Below are positions 26,402-34,452 of a DNA stretch of 64,000 bases, piece by piece. Origin of the DNA: Paenibacillus spongiae (GTDB lineage Bacteria; Bacillota; Bacilli; Paenibacillales; Paenibacillaceae); contig NZ_CP091430.1 in assembly GCF_024734895.1 (NCBI RefSeq), positions 3,552,501-3,616,500 on the forward strand, read 5' to 3'. Both the position numbers and the translations under genes were made by a program. The notes under the pieces were generated by a model, which ran no database searches, was not told where the DNA came from, and worked only from the letters and a program-made list of their open reading frames with translations. Numbering within the stretch: the first letter of the stretch is position 1; each line of letters opens with the position of its first letter.

Positions 26402-27316
26402 ATGGGAGGAACGAATGTATGGGATGCGGAGTGGGAGGTTAACGAAGAGCAGGCGCGGACGCTGATCGGCAGCCAATTCCCGCAGCTGTCATCGAAGCAA
26501 GTGAAGCGATTGGGCTGGGGCTGGGACAATACGGTTTTTCTCATCGGTGACGAGTACGTGTTCCGGTTTCCAAGAAGAACGATTGCAGTTGGCTCGATTC
26601 GTATGGAAGGGAAGCTGCTACCGAAGCTGGAGGCATATATGACCGTCCCCTATCCGAAACCGTTGTTTTATGGCGAAGCAAGTGACGAATACCCGGTACC
26701 ATTTCTTGGCTATACCTTCGTGCCAGGAGATTTCCCCATCGGTTTGACGGAAGAACGCCGTGCTTTATCGGCAGAGACGCTGGCGAAATTTTTGCGGAGA
26801 TTGCATGAGTTTCCGGTGCAGGTGGCGCTGAAGTGCGGAGTTCAGCAAGATCATCGAAGCTTGACGGACATCGCATCGCGCAAAGTGAAATTGGAGGGTT
26901 TTCTAAAAAAGGTGGTTGAACACTTGTCGCCAGAAGAGTCCGGTGCGATCGAAGCGTTTATTAGCGGGCTGCAAACGGACCGTGTCGAGGCGGTGAATGC
27001 GCTGCTACATGGCGATCTTCATTTCAAAAATATGCTGGTGAATGAGAACGGGATCGTTTCCGGCATCATTGATTGGGGCGATCTGAGCGTCGGCCATCCG
27101 GCTTGCGATTTGAGCGTTGCTTACAGTTTTTTACCACCGTACGCTCGCGGCGTGTTTTTCGAAACGTACGGAGTGGCGGACGAGGAAACGAAGCTGCTGG
27201 CGCGGCTGATAGCCGTATACATCCCTGTACTGATCTTGATGCAGGCGGTCGATGACGGGAATGAAGCGATTGCGACAGAGGCGAAATCCAACATCATGCG
27301 GGCACTGTCGGATTAG
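26402..27316 (+). CDS. aminoglycoside/macrolide phosphotransferase-family protein
   Basis: 304 residues. APH-fold kinase: N-lobe LGWGWDNTVFLIGDEYVFRF, catalytic LLHGDLHFKNMLV (HGDLHxxN) and metal-binding GIIDWGDLSVGHPACDL. Start ATG at 26402, about 10 nt after GGAGGAGG. It is intact, GC-richer than the decayed DNA around it, and lies directly after the TnpC relic, the position where Tn554-family elements carry passenger genes. It could be a passenger resistance gene (inference); the substrate cannot be read from sequence. Confidence 0.88.
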   Translation: MGGTNVWDAEWEVNEEQARTLIGSQFPQLSSKQVKRLGWGWDNTVFLIGDEYVFRFPRRTIAVGSIRMEGKLLPKLEAYMTVPYPKPLFYGEASDEYPVPFLGYTFVPGDFPIGLTEERRALSAETLAKFLRRLHEFPVQVALKCGVQQDHRSLTDIASRKVKLEGFLKKVVEHLSPEESGAIEAFISGLQTDRVEAVNALLHGDLHFKNMLVNENGIVSGIIDWGDLSVGHPACDLSVAYSFLPPYARGVFFETYGVADEETKLLARLIAVYIPVLILMQAVDDGNEAIATEAKSNIMRALSD

Positions 27317-27493
27317 GCTCATATTTCGTTACGGCTAGGGGGCTGATGGCTATCAGCACCATTTTGTCGTTTATAAGCCGCGATAAGGTACGATTCGTCT
27401 TCTCTGATGCCGCTTTATGTTGAGGAACAAGAAATTCAACAGAGTAAGTCGTTACGCTAACGGGGAACGATAGCTAACAAAATTTATAGCAAG

Positions 27494-27550
27494 AATGACA
27501 CAAAACAACCCCCAATCAAATCATTTGATTGGGGGTTGTTTTGTGTCATT
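27494..27550. repeat. 57-bp perfect palindrome
   Basis: Two identical 28-bp arms (from AATGACACAAAACAACCCCC to ATTTGAT...TGTCATT) around a single C at 27522. As RNA it would form a long hairpin with a CCCCC/GGGGG core. It lies between the APH-like gene and element B. No matching arms were noticed elsewhere in the window. Confidence 0.9.
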
Positions 27551-27651
27551 GAATAATCCGGGCAGGGACTTTTAGAACTTATTATTTGATGATCGAAAAT
27601 ACACATCATATATTGTGTAACACTATACCCCCCAAGAAGAAGATGTCGGAT

Positions 27652-27780
27652 GACAAGAACATATATGCTTAAAAGTCGCGTAGCAGCGGCCTTTTTTATT
27701 TTAACGATATAAGTTCTTGTCACAAGTCAGTGACAAGAACTTATATCGTTTGCCGTATTAGGACAAGAACATATATCGTT
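27652..27780. repeat. iteron element B (same layout as element A, different half-site)
   Basis: Four sites near GACAAGAACWTATATCGTT: 27652-27670 (+, last bases diverged to TGCTT), 27703-27721 (-), 27732-27750 (+) and 27762-27780 (+). The facing pair again has a 10-nt spacer and sites 3 and 4 are again 30 bp apart. A GTCGC...GCGGC hairpin with a T tract lies between sites 1 and 2. Same orientation as element A. A TGTCGGA heptamer precedes both elements. Confidence 0.9.
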
Positions 27781-27904
27781 TGCTGTAATTGAAAATTAAT
27801 TTTATTATGAGGCTATAAAAGAGTGTATAAATCGGAGTGGGCTCATCGCGATGAGATTTGAATGAGCCCACCTGGGAAAGGGAAAGAGCTGTTTCCAAAT
27901 CCAT

Positions 27905-28262
27905 GGATACCGGCCTTTTTTAAACTTGATTCCGTTTCTCTCATTAAGACTTTTGGGACCAGACGAATATATATTAGTTCAACGATTGTTTGAGTTACGA
28001 TTACAGCAGACACTAGCCCGTTCAGAGGTTCAGGTAGGCTAACGCAAAAGGAAGGACGACAAGAGAGTTATGCGTTCCAGCACTAAAAATTAGAGCTCTC
28101 CCTGCACCGATATCTAAACGGAAAATACGTGAAACTACACGTGCAACAATTGGTACAATAATTATATACGCTACATAAACAGGGATTACTTGGCTAATGA
28201 AATCAAAAGAGGTATATAGTTTCGAAATTTGTGATGCAACGACAACAAATAGAGTTAATGCC
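27905..28262 (-). pseudogene. ACR3/bile-acid-symporter-like transporter relic
   Basis: Reverse-strand reading gives LTLFVVVASQISKLYTSF, IPVYVAYIIIVPIVARVV, ALIFSAGTHNSLVVLPFALA, a stop, then VSAVIVTQTIVELIYIRLVP. The SAGTHNSLVVLP and VTQTIVELIY motifs fit the C-terminal helices of arsenite (ACR3)/bile acid symporter-type transporters. The first two thirds of the gene are missing and the frame breaks near 28029. It is a non-functional remnant. Confidence 0.65.
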
Positions 28263-28368
28263 TAGAAGAGTTTGAAATCCTATTTCATCGTTTGAAAAGG
28301 GAAGGGGATTCCCAATGGCAATTCCTCGAAAGTTCACCGCACGTGTAACATGAGTTTGCTGGGCGATG

Positions 28369-28446
28369 TCGATCCCTCAACTAAAGGGCAGATTACTACG
28401 GTATACGTTCCGACGGCAGGGGTATCATTGAGGGATCGATTTTTAT
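28369..28446 (+). promoter_or_regulatory. 12-bp inverted repeat with T tract, attenuator-like
   Basis: TCGATCCCTCAA and TTGAGGGATCGA separated by 47 nt and followed by TTTTTATTAG, about 50 bp before the gene at 28498. It could be a terminator for upstream transcription or a leader attenuator. The long loop makes the former less certain. Confidence 0.4.
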
Positions 28447-28497
28447 TAGATATACTATAATTAACAAATAAGACTATTTAAAGGAGAATAGAGCTTA

Positions 28498-29354
28498 ATG
28501 GTGCATTCCAACGAAACACCGCCCTTGCTGGAAGAGATCATGGCATGGGAGAAGGAGATCAAGCAGAAAGTTCCTTACTTGGAACGGCGACGGGCTATTT
28601 TGTGCAATTCGATCTAAATGACAACGGCGGGTACAGTAGTTCTCCAGCTGACACGATCATGTTCGCGGGTACAGGTATGGATGGCATTCATTTTTCCTTC
28701 TTGACGGATTTCGGTTCCGTGACTGATTTAAGTTTGGCGCCTATTATTCGCGTCGATCCCATGGATTTTGGAAAATGCGCGAAGATAGTCGCCAAAAATA
28801 TCAGAGATTTTTTTGCACTTCATTTTTCTGCTCATGAAGGGCTTCTGCTGAACGATTTTGAAGCCAAGGAACACTACCTCGCCTATTTGAAAGAGCAGGA
28901 AGGAGACGACGAGGAGGAGAACGAGTATTTCGACAAGAAGAAGTGGCAACGGCAGAAGAACGAGGTGCGTGACAACGCTATGCAGCGATTCGGATTTCAG
29001 CCTATCCTTGACGGATATGCCTACATGCAAGAGGTACGGCGAGCACGATGGAACGAACTGATCGTGACCACTTCTGATGGTTTGGGGGTCACAGTATGGG
29101 GCACATCAGTCGATTGCCTAAATAGACCGCTTCCTCACCCGTGGCATATGAAGGAAATTCCAAAAAGGAAAGTTGAACGGTTAAAGTCCTATATTGCTAG
29201 CGCGGAGCAAGCAGGGCTATTTGGCTTTATCCGTGACTGTCAGGTCCTAGGTGTGGATGATTACGAAGTTATCCAGGCGATCTGCGACCAGCTTATTTCG
29301 CTCGGCTTGCCCTTGGAAGCCAAAAGGCTGGCGTATTGTATGGACATCTCCTAA
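28498..29354 (+). pseudogene. conserved hypothetical protein gene with a one-base frameshift
   Basis: The natural start is the ATG at 28498, 11 nt after AAGGAG: MVHSNETPPLLEEIMAWEKE, then a premature stop. Loss of one base near 28578 shifts the frame; the rest reads GTATGYFVQFDLNDNGGYSS, AGTGMDGIHFSFLTDFGS, APIIRVDPMDFGKCAK and continues to 29354, an otherwise open frame of about 260 residues. I cannot name the family; the GYFVQFDL...GMDGIHFSFLTDFG pattern looks like a cytosolic SMI1/immunity-like or unknown domain. Sequence error would be the alternative explanation. Confidence 0.65.
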
Positions 29355-29712
29355 TTCTTTAAGCTCATTTTTCTGATCATTGTTAAGCTTTGTATTTGGA
29401 AAACCTGTGTAATCTGGGTCGCCTTTTTCCCGGAGCCCCTTCACGCGGACAAAATAACAATCGAAGGTCGATTGTCCTAGGAGCAATTTTCATTTCATTA
29501 ATGTAAGTGGTTATCGTTAACAAATATGATATTTATGTGCAACTATCCTAACAAAAAAAGCGTTCTATAATATAAATGTATAAATGGAGGGTGCATTTTA
29601 CGAGAAGGTACGTATTTGAGGAGGAATAGACCCACTCATCTTAGAGCCGCCTCTTTGATGCTTCTAATGTCTCTCTTCTAACAACTCAAAATAGTTAGGG
29701 AGGCTTTATTTT
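29355..29712. other. gene-poor stretch with a possible reverse-strand relic
   Basis: From about 29486 down to 29360 the minus strand reads YFVRVKGLREKGDPDYTG and FPNTKLNNDQKNELKEL, which has natural protein character but no start region, family or partner that I recognise. The remainder is AT-rich and holds only a probable promoter region for the gene at 29713. Confidence 0.35.
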
Positions 29713-30190
29713 ATGAAATTATTCAAATCCATGATAGTATCCGTTTCCTGCGTTGCTGCAATGCTCGCACTACCTTTAAGTGCATTCGCAGATACAATAG
29801 AAAAAGTCTCTTCTGAAACTTTAGCAATTCAATCAAATGAAACAACAAATCCAAATCCTGGATTCTCTACTCAAGAAAAAATTAGTGAAGAAATATGGAA
29901 TTCTTGCAATAAATTGCTCCTCCGAATCCTCTTAACGAGGTAGGCTCAAACGAAATTTCAAGCGGCTGTAATGAGTTATAATATTGTGAAGTTATCAACT
30001 GGTAACTCGATTACATCAATCAGTTCTTTTTATTTACCTGCTGGTTCTAAACCAACACTGAGACTTGTGCAATCTCCATATAGTGGAGGTGGCACGGTCA
30101 AGCAACGTTCCTTCAGGTACTTACAAAGTGGTAATTTATAATCTTGATAATTCGCCAGATATGAAGGGTAACGGGTACATTACACTATAA
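29713..30190 (+). pseudogene. small secreted protein, frameshifted
   Basis: Starts with a clear signal peptide (MKLFKSMIVSVSCVAAML, cleavage after SAFA) and the motif NPNPGFSTQEKISEEIW. The frame then breaks near 29900-29940. Downstream frames read AVMSYNIVKLSTGNSITS, FYLPAGSKPTLRLVQSPY and, after another shift near 30103, VPSGTYKVVIYNLDNSPDMK to a stop at 30188. The assembled product would be about 155 residues, a secreted beta-rich protein of unknown role. It shares the NPNPxFS motif with the next gene. Confidence 0.65.
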
Positions 30191-30214
30191 CGAGAGGGGT
30201 ATGATTTACACAAG

Positions 30215-30541
30215 ATGAAAGCAAAATCTATGTTGTTAGGAGCCACTGCTGGTATTATCATTATTGCAGGTGTGATAGGTGGAAAAACTTTTGCCGAAGA
30301 CTCACCTTCAAATATCAATCCCAATCCAGACTTTTCAGAACAACAAAAGGTTACACCAGAAGAATGGGTCGAGATAGAAAAAAAAATTTCTACAATTGGA
30401 ACTGAATTTGGTAACTTCAGACGAGATGACACTTACGACTATTCTAAACTTGAAGATTCTGAAATATCGCATGATGACACCAAAATAAATGCATCGACTA
30501 AAGTAATAATTGAAGATCATGGAATATTTGTTAAATTGTGA
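30215..30541 (+). CDS. small secreted or anchored protein with NPNPxFS motif
   Basis: 108 residues. Hydrophobic N-terminus MKAKSMLLGATAGIIIIAGV (signal peptide or anchor), then NPNPDFSEQQKVTPEEWVEI, matching the neighbour's NPNPGFSTQEKISEEIW. The rest is acidic and ends DTKINASTKVIIEDHGIFVK. A GAGAGGGG lies about 15 nt upstream, a little far. Unknown function; the shared motif suggests paralogues from one ancestral cassette. The C-terminus may also be truncated. Confidence 0.55.
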   Translation: MKAKSMLLGATAGIIIIAGVIGGKTFAEDSPSNINPNPDFSEQQKVTPEEWVEIEKKISTIGTEFGNFRRDDTYDYSKLEDSEISHDDTKINASTKVIIEDHGIFVKL

Positions 30542-30978
30542 TATTTGCGCCATAGCGTAATTCGATGAATGATTTCGTCAAGAGGCACCATCTGCCACTG
30601 ACGCGCCTGTTTTAAACAGCCCCGCGCGGGAAGCCCCTGCAGGGCTGTTTTGCGTTTTCAGATGGAAAAAGAGCTGCTCTCGAATGCGCCGTAAGGATCC
30701 GTCAAGGGCGCGGTAGCGGCGTAGCGGTCCCTTGACGAGCGTTTCGACGCTCCCACCCTGTCAGCCGTTCCCGAACCCAATTTTTTGAATTAACGGGAAA
30801 CGATAGCTTAATAAACAACTAAGACGCGGATGCCGGCATGGATCGGCAGCCGCGTTGCGCTAACGGGCAGAAGAGTTTAATGAACAATCGTAGGATATAG
30901 TTTAGTTATAGCCGTTTTCCACCGCTCTAAAATGCTACAATTTAATGTATAGATTATGCCTTTTTAGGGAGTGCTAGT
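30542..30978. other. gene-free stretch with hairpins and dispersed repeats
   Basis: No gene found. It holds a terminator-like hairpin at 30614-30660 (AAACAGCCC/GGGCTGTTT) and an inverted repeat at 30700-30737 (CGTCAAGGG/CCCTTGACG). Two copies of a TAACGGG-type repeat lie at 30791-30815 and 30857-30885, with a CGCGG-A-TGCCG/CGGCA-G-CCGCG hairpin between them. The block is much GC-richer than the genes on either side. Confidence 0.65.
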
Positions 30979-31734
30979 ATGTTTAGTTTCAAGAACACGA
31001 CAATGGAAATTTCAATTAGTGGGATTGATGCAGCTGTTCTATCGGTAGGGGCAACGGAACAGTTTGGACCGTACTTACCAATGCATTTAGATACGCTTAT
31101 CGCAGAGTTATACGCTGATGCTTATGGGAGAGAATTGAACGCATACGTATTGCCTACAATTCCGTTTAATACCTCTGAAGAACATGCCAATTTCAAGGGG
31201 ACAGTTACGGTAAGCCCCAATATTTTAACAGCCATTTTGGAGGAGATAATTTGCAACCTAATAAGACAAGGCTTTAGGAAGTTTTTGGTCTGTACTGGAC
31301 ATGGCGGATCATATTGGGAGGGGGCTTTCGTCAAGCATATTAATTATAAGTACCCTCAGATTATCTTGATTTCCGCAAATCATAATAATCATCTTGCATG
31401 GGAAGAAGCAGTTGAGGCGGCAGGATTAAAAGGCTTAAACGAAATGCACGGTGGTTTATTGTCCGTTTGTACAGCTATGTGGCTTTGTCCTGAATTGGTT
31501 AAAACCAATTCAATGGGTTCAGACATACCTTCAGAAAACCGTCTTTATGCAGATTACTTAGGATGGGATAAGCTAACTCTGGATGGTTGTTGGGGAAAGT
31601 TTGAAGAAGGAATTTATTCACAAGAGGAACTGGCTGAAAAAGGTAAGACATTTTGGAACACATTTATTCAAAAAAGAACTGAAGGTTTGAAACAAATCCT
31701 TGAAGAGGGATACCGTCGAAAAACTCAAGGATGA
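30979..31734 (+). CDS. creatininase-family amidohydrolase
   Basis: 251 residues. Family motifs are VLSVGATEQFGPYLPMHLDT (metal Glu and Asp), NTSEEHANFKGTVTVS, CTGHGGSYWEG (the GHGG metal site) and LNEMHGGLLSV (catalytic Glu and His). The group includes creatininase, MftE-type peptidases and riboflavin-pathway amidases, all hydrolysing a C-N bond with two metal ions. The substrate here is unknown. Intact despite surrounding decay. AGGGAGTG precedes the ATG. Confidence 0.88.
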   Translation: MFSFKNTTMEISISGIDAAVLSVGATEQFGPYLPMHLDTLIAELYADAYGRELNAYVLPTIPFNTSEEHANFKGTVTVSPNILTAILEEIICNLIRQGFRKFLVCTGHGGSYWEGAFVKHINYKYPQIILISANHNNHLAWEEAVEAAGLKGLNEMHGGLLSVCTAMWLCPELVKTNSMGSDIPSENRLYADYLGWDKLTLDGCWGKFEEGIYSQEELAEKGKTFWNTFIQKRTEGLKQILEEGYRRKTQG

Positions 31735-31784
31735 TTCCACTAACGAGGAACGTTAGTTCAACGAGCTCTAGCTACCCGATTTCG

Positions 31785-31825
31785 AAAACCGGATTCCTTT
31801 GTAGAGTAAAGAGTCCGGTTTTTTC
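31785..31825 (+). terminator. rho-independent terminator
   Basis: AAAACCGGA and TCCGGTTTTTT arms with a T tract, after the creatininase-family gene. Confidence 0.75.
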
Positions 31826-31891
31826 ATGGAATGAAATTGCTTAGCGTACGATTTTTTCCGTTTCGTGAGGTGACCCCAATATACGACAAAT

Positions 31892-31924
31892 GAAGGCTGC
31901 CAGCAGATCCGGCAGCCTTCATTC
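31892..31924. terminator. hairpin, probable terminator
   Basis: GAAGGCTGCC and GGCAGCCTTC arms around a 9-nt loop, perfect 10-bp stem. The following T tract is weak. Confidence 0.5.
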
Positions 31925-32007
31925 ACATACCAGGCAGCATGGTGTAATGATTCTTCCTCATTTAGGAAAAGATAATCCAAACAATTAGGCGGAAGTGGGG
32001 AAGAACT

Positions 32008-32451
32008 GTGCGCCAACACATTATGATGGTACTCATGTCACTGCTAGTATTCGTCACCTGTCCCTTGAGCACATTTGCCGACGGAGCGCCGCAGACCACT
32101 CGACAGAATCATGACTCTAGAGAACTTCAGCTTCAGGACATGCTGATGTTATTTCTAGATCCAGCAATACACGATGCAGTCCAGAATTATTACCAACATG
32201 TTCTCAAGGAAACGCCGCTCGTATATCCGTATCAAAGCAGCATCGTACAAATTGAAAGAGTGAATGGATTCCGCGGGTTCATCTTTTCGATTACAGTCGA
32301 GGTTATACCTGTTGTGGGACCGCATATTGCTGTCAGCAAGGACCGAATCACGTTTCAAATTTCTGCGGGACCGAAGGTGGAACTGAAAGAATTTCGCCAT
32401 CTTCAAGACTTTGAACTGCCGCCGCATTGGCAGGATATTTTACGCAAGTAA
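32008..32451 (+). CDS. secreted DUF3888 protein
   Basis: 147 residues with a GTG start (GGGGAAG upstream). Signal peptide MRQHIMMVLMSLLVFVTC with cleavage after TFA, then the DUF3888 signature SRELQLQDMLMLFLDPAIHD at about residues 35-55 and VQNYYQHVL. The domain occurs in Bacillales secreted proteins of unknown role. The next gene, now broken, starts 20 bp later and also encodes a secreted protein, so the two probably formed an operon. Confidence 0.85.
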   Translation: MRQHIMMVLMSLLVFVTCPLSTFADGAPQTTRQNHDSRELQLQDMLMLFLDPAIHDAVQNYYQHVLKETPLVYPYQSSIVQIERVNGFRGFIFSITVEVIPVVGPHIAVSKDRITFQISAGPKVELKEFRHLQDFELPPHWQDILRK

Positions 32452-32470
32452 ACTTTAAGGGTGATAGTTC

Positions 32471-33270
32471 ATGCAAATCAAGGCACTGCTTCTTTAATGG
32501 CCATGGGCGTATTCGCCGCACCGCCGCTTGCAACCACAGCCGAACAAAATGCGGCGACATCCAAGGCGGTGGCCGCTCCCACTGACTGGGATAATCGGCC
32601 GGATCCCGCAATACAATTTGTCAAAGCCATAACACGAAACGACCGTGATCAGGCGCAAAAATACGTGGAGGATTCGTCGAAATTCCTGAGATTCGAGAGA
32701 ACTCTCGGATCAGCGGGTTCCAAATCGTTTCCTCCCCAGAGGAGGGCGTAAAAATTCTGCTAGCTCATTTTGACGATGAGGTGCTGAAGGGCGAACGGCT
32801 CGCTTTCATCTGGGAACTGACGGTCAAGGGGGATCGCATCACAAAGATCCGGGTCCTGTACGACGGCGCGAATCCATTGGTCGATGAAGCGCGGCTAATT
32901 CGTGAATATCAAAACAAGTTTAAACGGCACGTACTGGTACCTACTGAATTCCCGTTTAAGGTTACCCGGTTCAACGGCTACATTGATGGGGATGAATCGC
33001 TCATGTTGGTCTATAGAAGTGATGAATTGAACCGCTTCTTCCGGGTCGATCGCGGTGGAACTGGAACGGTACAAAGGGAAGGACGATATGTACTATACGT
33101 TGAATGACGGAACAAAGGCTCTGTATAGGCCCAAGTTCGAATTGGGCTATGAACTTCGTTTCCAGAAGAACGAGATGCTCTATACGCTTGCAATTGGGAA
33201 CAAGAAAACATTGAATGCGAAATTAAAGCAACAGAAGAATTACTTAAAATTGCGAATTCCATGGTATAAG
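32471..33270 (+). pseudogene. secreted protein gene with four frameshifts
   Basis: Starts MQIKALLL behind AAGGGTGA, stops, and after one shift continues MAMGVFAAPPLATTAEQN. Further pieces in changing frames are DPAIQFVKAITRNDRDQA, VEIPEIRENSRISGFQIV, GERLAFIWELTVKGDRIT, YKGKDDMYYTLNDGTKAL and ATEELLKIANSMV before a stop near 33270. Breaks lie near 32495, 32675, 33050 and 33230. The ancestral product was an exported protein of about 265 residues; I do not recognise the family. Four single-base breaks in 800 bp mark long decay. Confidence 0.75.
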
Positions 33271-33327
33271 GAAGCAAGCAAAAGTACCTGGCTACCATTC
33301 ACTCAGTCATTTTTTTGCGCTAACGGG

Positions 33328-33831
33328 ACATCTGAAGATCTCATGTCAGACACTAAGGGAAAGAGCGCTGCTTGAGTTTCTCTACAGTACAGGCTGCCGA
33401 ATTGGAGAGGTTGAGAAGATAAATATTGAGGATCTGAACTGGGAGAACTGCTCTGCCATTGTAGATGGCAAGGGTTCAAAGCAAAGAGAGTTTTACTTCA
33501 CCACCGAGTGTAAAGTATGGTTGAAGAAGTATTTAGCCAGTCGTGAGGACTCATGTAAAGCCCTATTTGTAACCGATACAAATCCAGTAAAACGAATGGC
33601 CATTCCAACGCTCAGGTGGGCATTAAAGCGGCTTGCAGACCGGGGAGAGATTGAAGCAAATGTATACCCGCATCGCTTTCGTCATACCTCTATGCATGCC
33701 AGCTCCTTGATAACGGAGCGCCGTTAGATTTCATACAAGGCATGTTGGGGCATGAAAAAGCATCAACTACCCAAATATATGCTCAGCTGCGCGGCGAACG
33801 CCGGCGAGAACTTTATCGTCGGTTCTTATAA
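33328..33831 (+). pseudogene. tyrosine recombinase relic (catalytic domain)
   Basis: Catalytic-domain pieces are ERALLEFLYSTGCRIGEVEK (first Arg), VDGKGSKQREFYF (Lys), YPHRFRHT (HxxR), then after a shift near 33692 LDNGAPLDFIQGMLGHEKAS and TTQIYAQL (second His and Tyr). The N-terminal core-binding domain is missing and the frame is broken. The ending GERRRELYRRFL is usual for Tn554 TnpA/integrase-like proteins. It lies 7 kb from the TnpC relic. Confidence 0.82.
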
Positions 33832-33897
33832 CGTCGCTTTGCTTTTGAGCATGGCATTAAATTGGCCATAGTCCAAAATAAAGAGGGGAAAAGAAAC

Positions 33898-34233
33898 TTG
33901 GATAGCAAATTAACTCCTAAACAACAAAAACGACAGCAAGAACGTGAAATTATTGATGAGTATCACAAATTGGTAACTGAAGAAGCTCTGGAGCCTCTGT
34001 ATCAATCTTTTTTGGGATGGAAATCAGGGTCTTTGCCGTATTTCGAACTAACAGAGCTAATCCATCTTTTCCATAAGAAGAACCAGGAGATCTACAAGGA
34101 CTTCACGTATACTGATCGTAAAGAACTCATTCTACTTGCCAAACTGAAATTGGGCCGTTTAACTGAGGAGGATACTATAGAAAATAAGCGGCTTTTAGAA
34201 TTTTGGGGATACGAGGACAGAACCTCTAGTTAA
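33898..34233 (+). CDS. hypothetical charged helical protein
   Basis: 111 residues with a probable TTG start at 33898, 10 nt after GAGGGG; an upstream ATG in frame at 33862 lacks a site. The sequence is highly charged and helical (LTPKQQKRQQEREIIDEYHK, DRKELILLAKLKLGRLTEED). No known domain recognised. Its position just behind an integrase relic suggests mobile-element cargo or accessory origin. Confidence 0.6.
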   Translation: MDSKLTPKQQKRQQEREIIDEYHKLVTEEALEPLYQSFLGWKSGSLPYFELTELIHLFHKKNQEIYKDFTYTDRKELILLAKLKLGRLTEEDTIENKRLLEFWGYEDRTSS

Positions 34234-34452
34234 ATTAATGTAAGCCGTTCAGTATGGCGCCGATGATCCAACAGAAGTCATTCACAGGGAGCAGATAACG
34301 AGGAGTTGTTCCCTTGTTTTCATTAAGCTATTGGGCAGTATAGCGTTGTAGCATACGTCCATAAATTATTAAAGATAAACTTTCTCCCTTATAAGCAAAA
34401 TGAAATGGTATTATTGTGGTAATTTGTGGAGTGGAAAATGGAGGGAATACAA

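Noticed and set aside
27484-27723. 79-codon reverse-strand reading frame
   Set aside because: It runs through the perfect palindrome and iteron site 1 and has no ribosome site or natural protein character.
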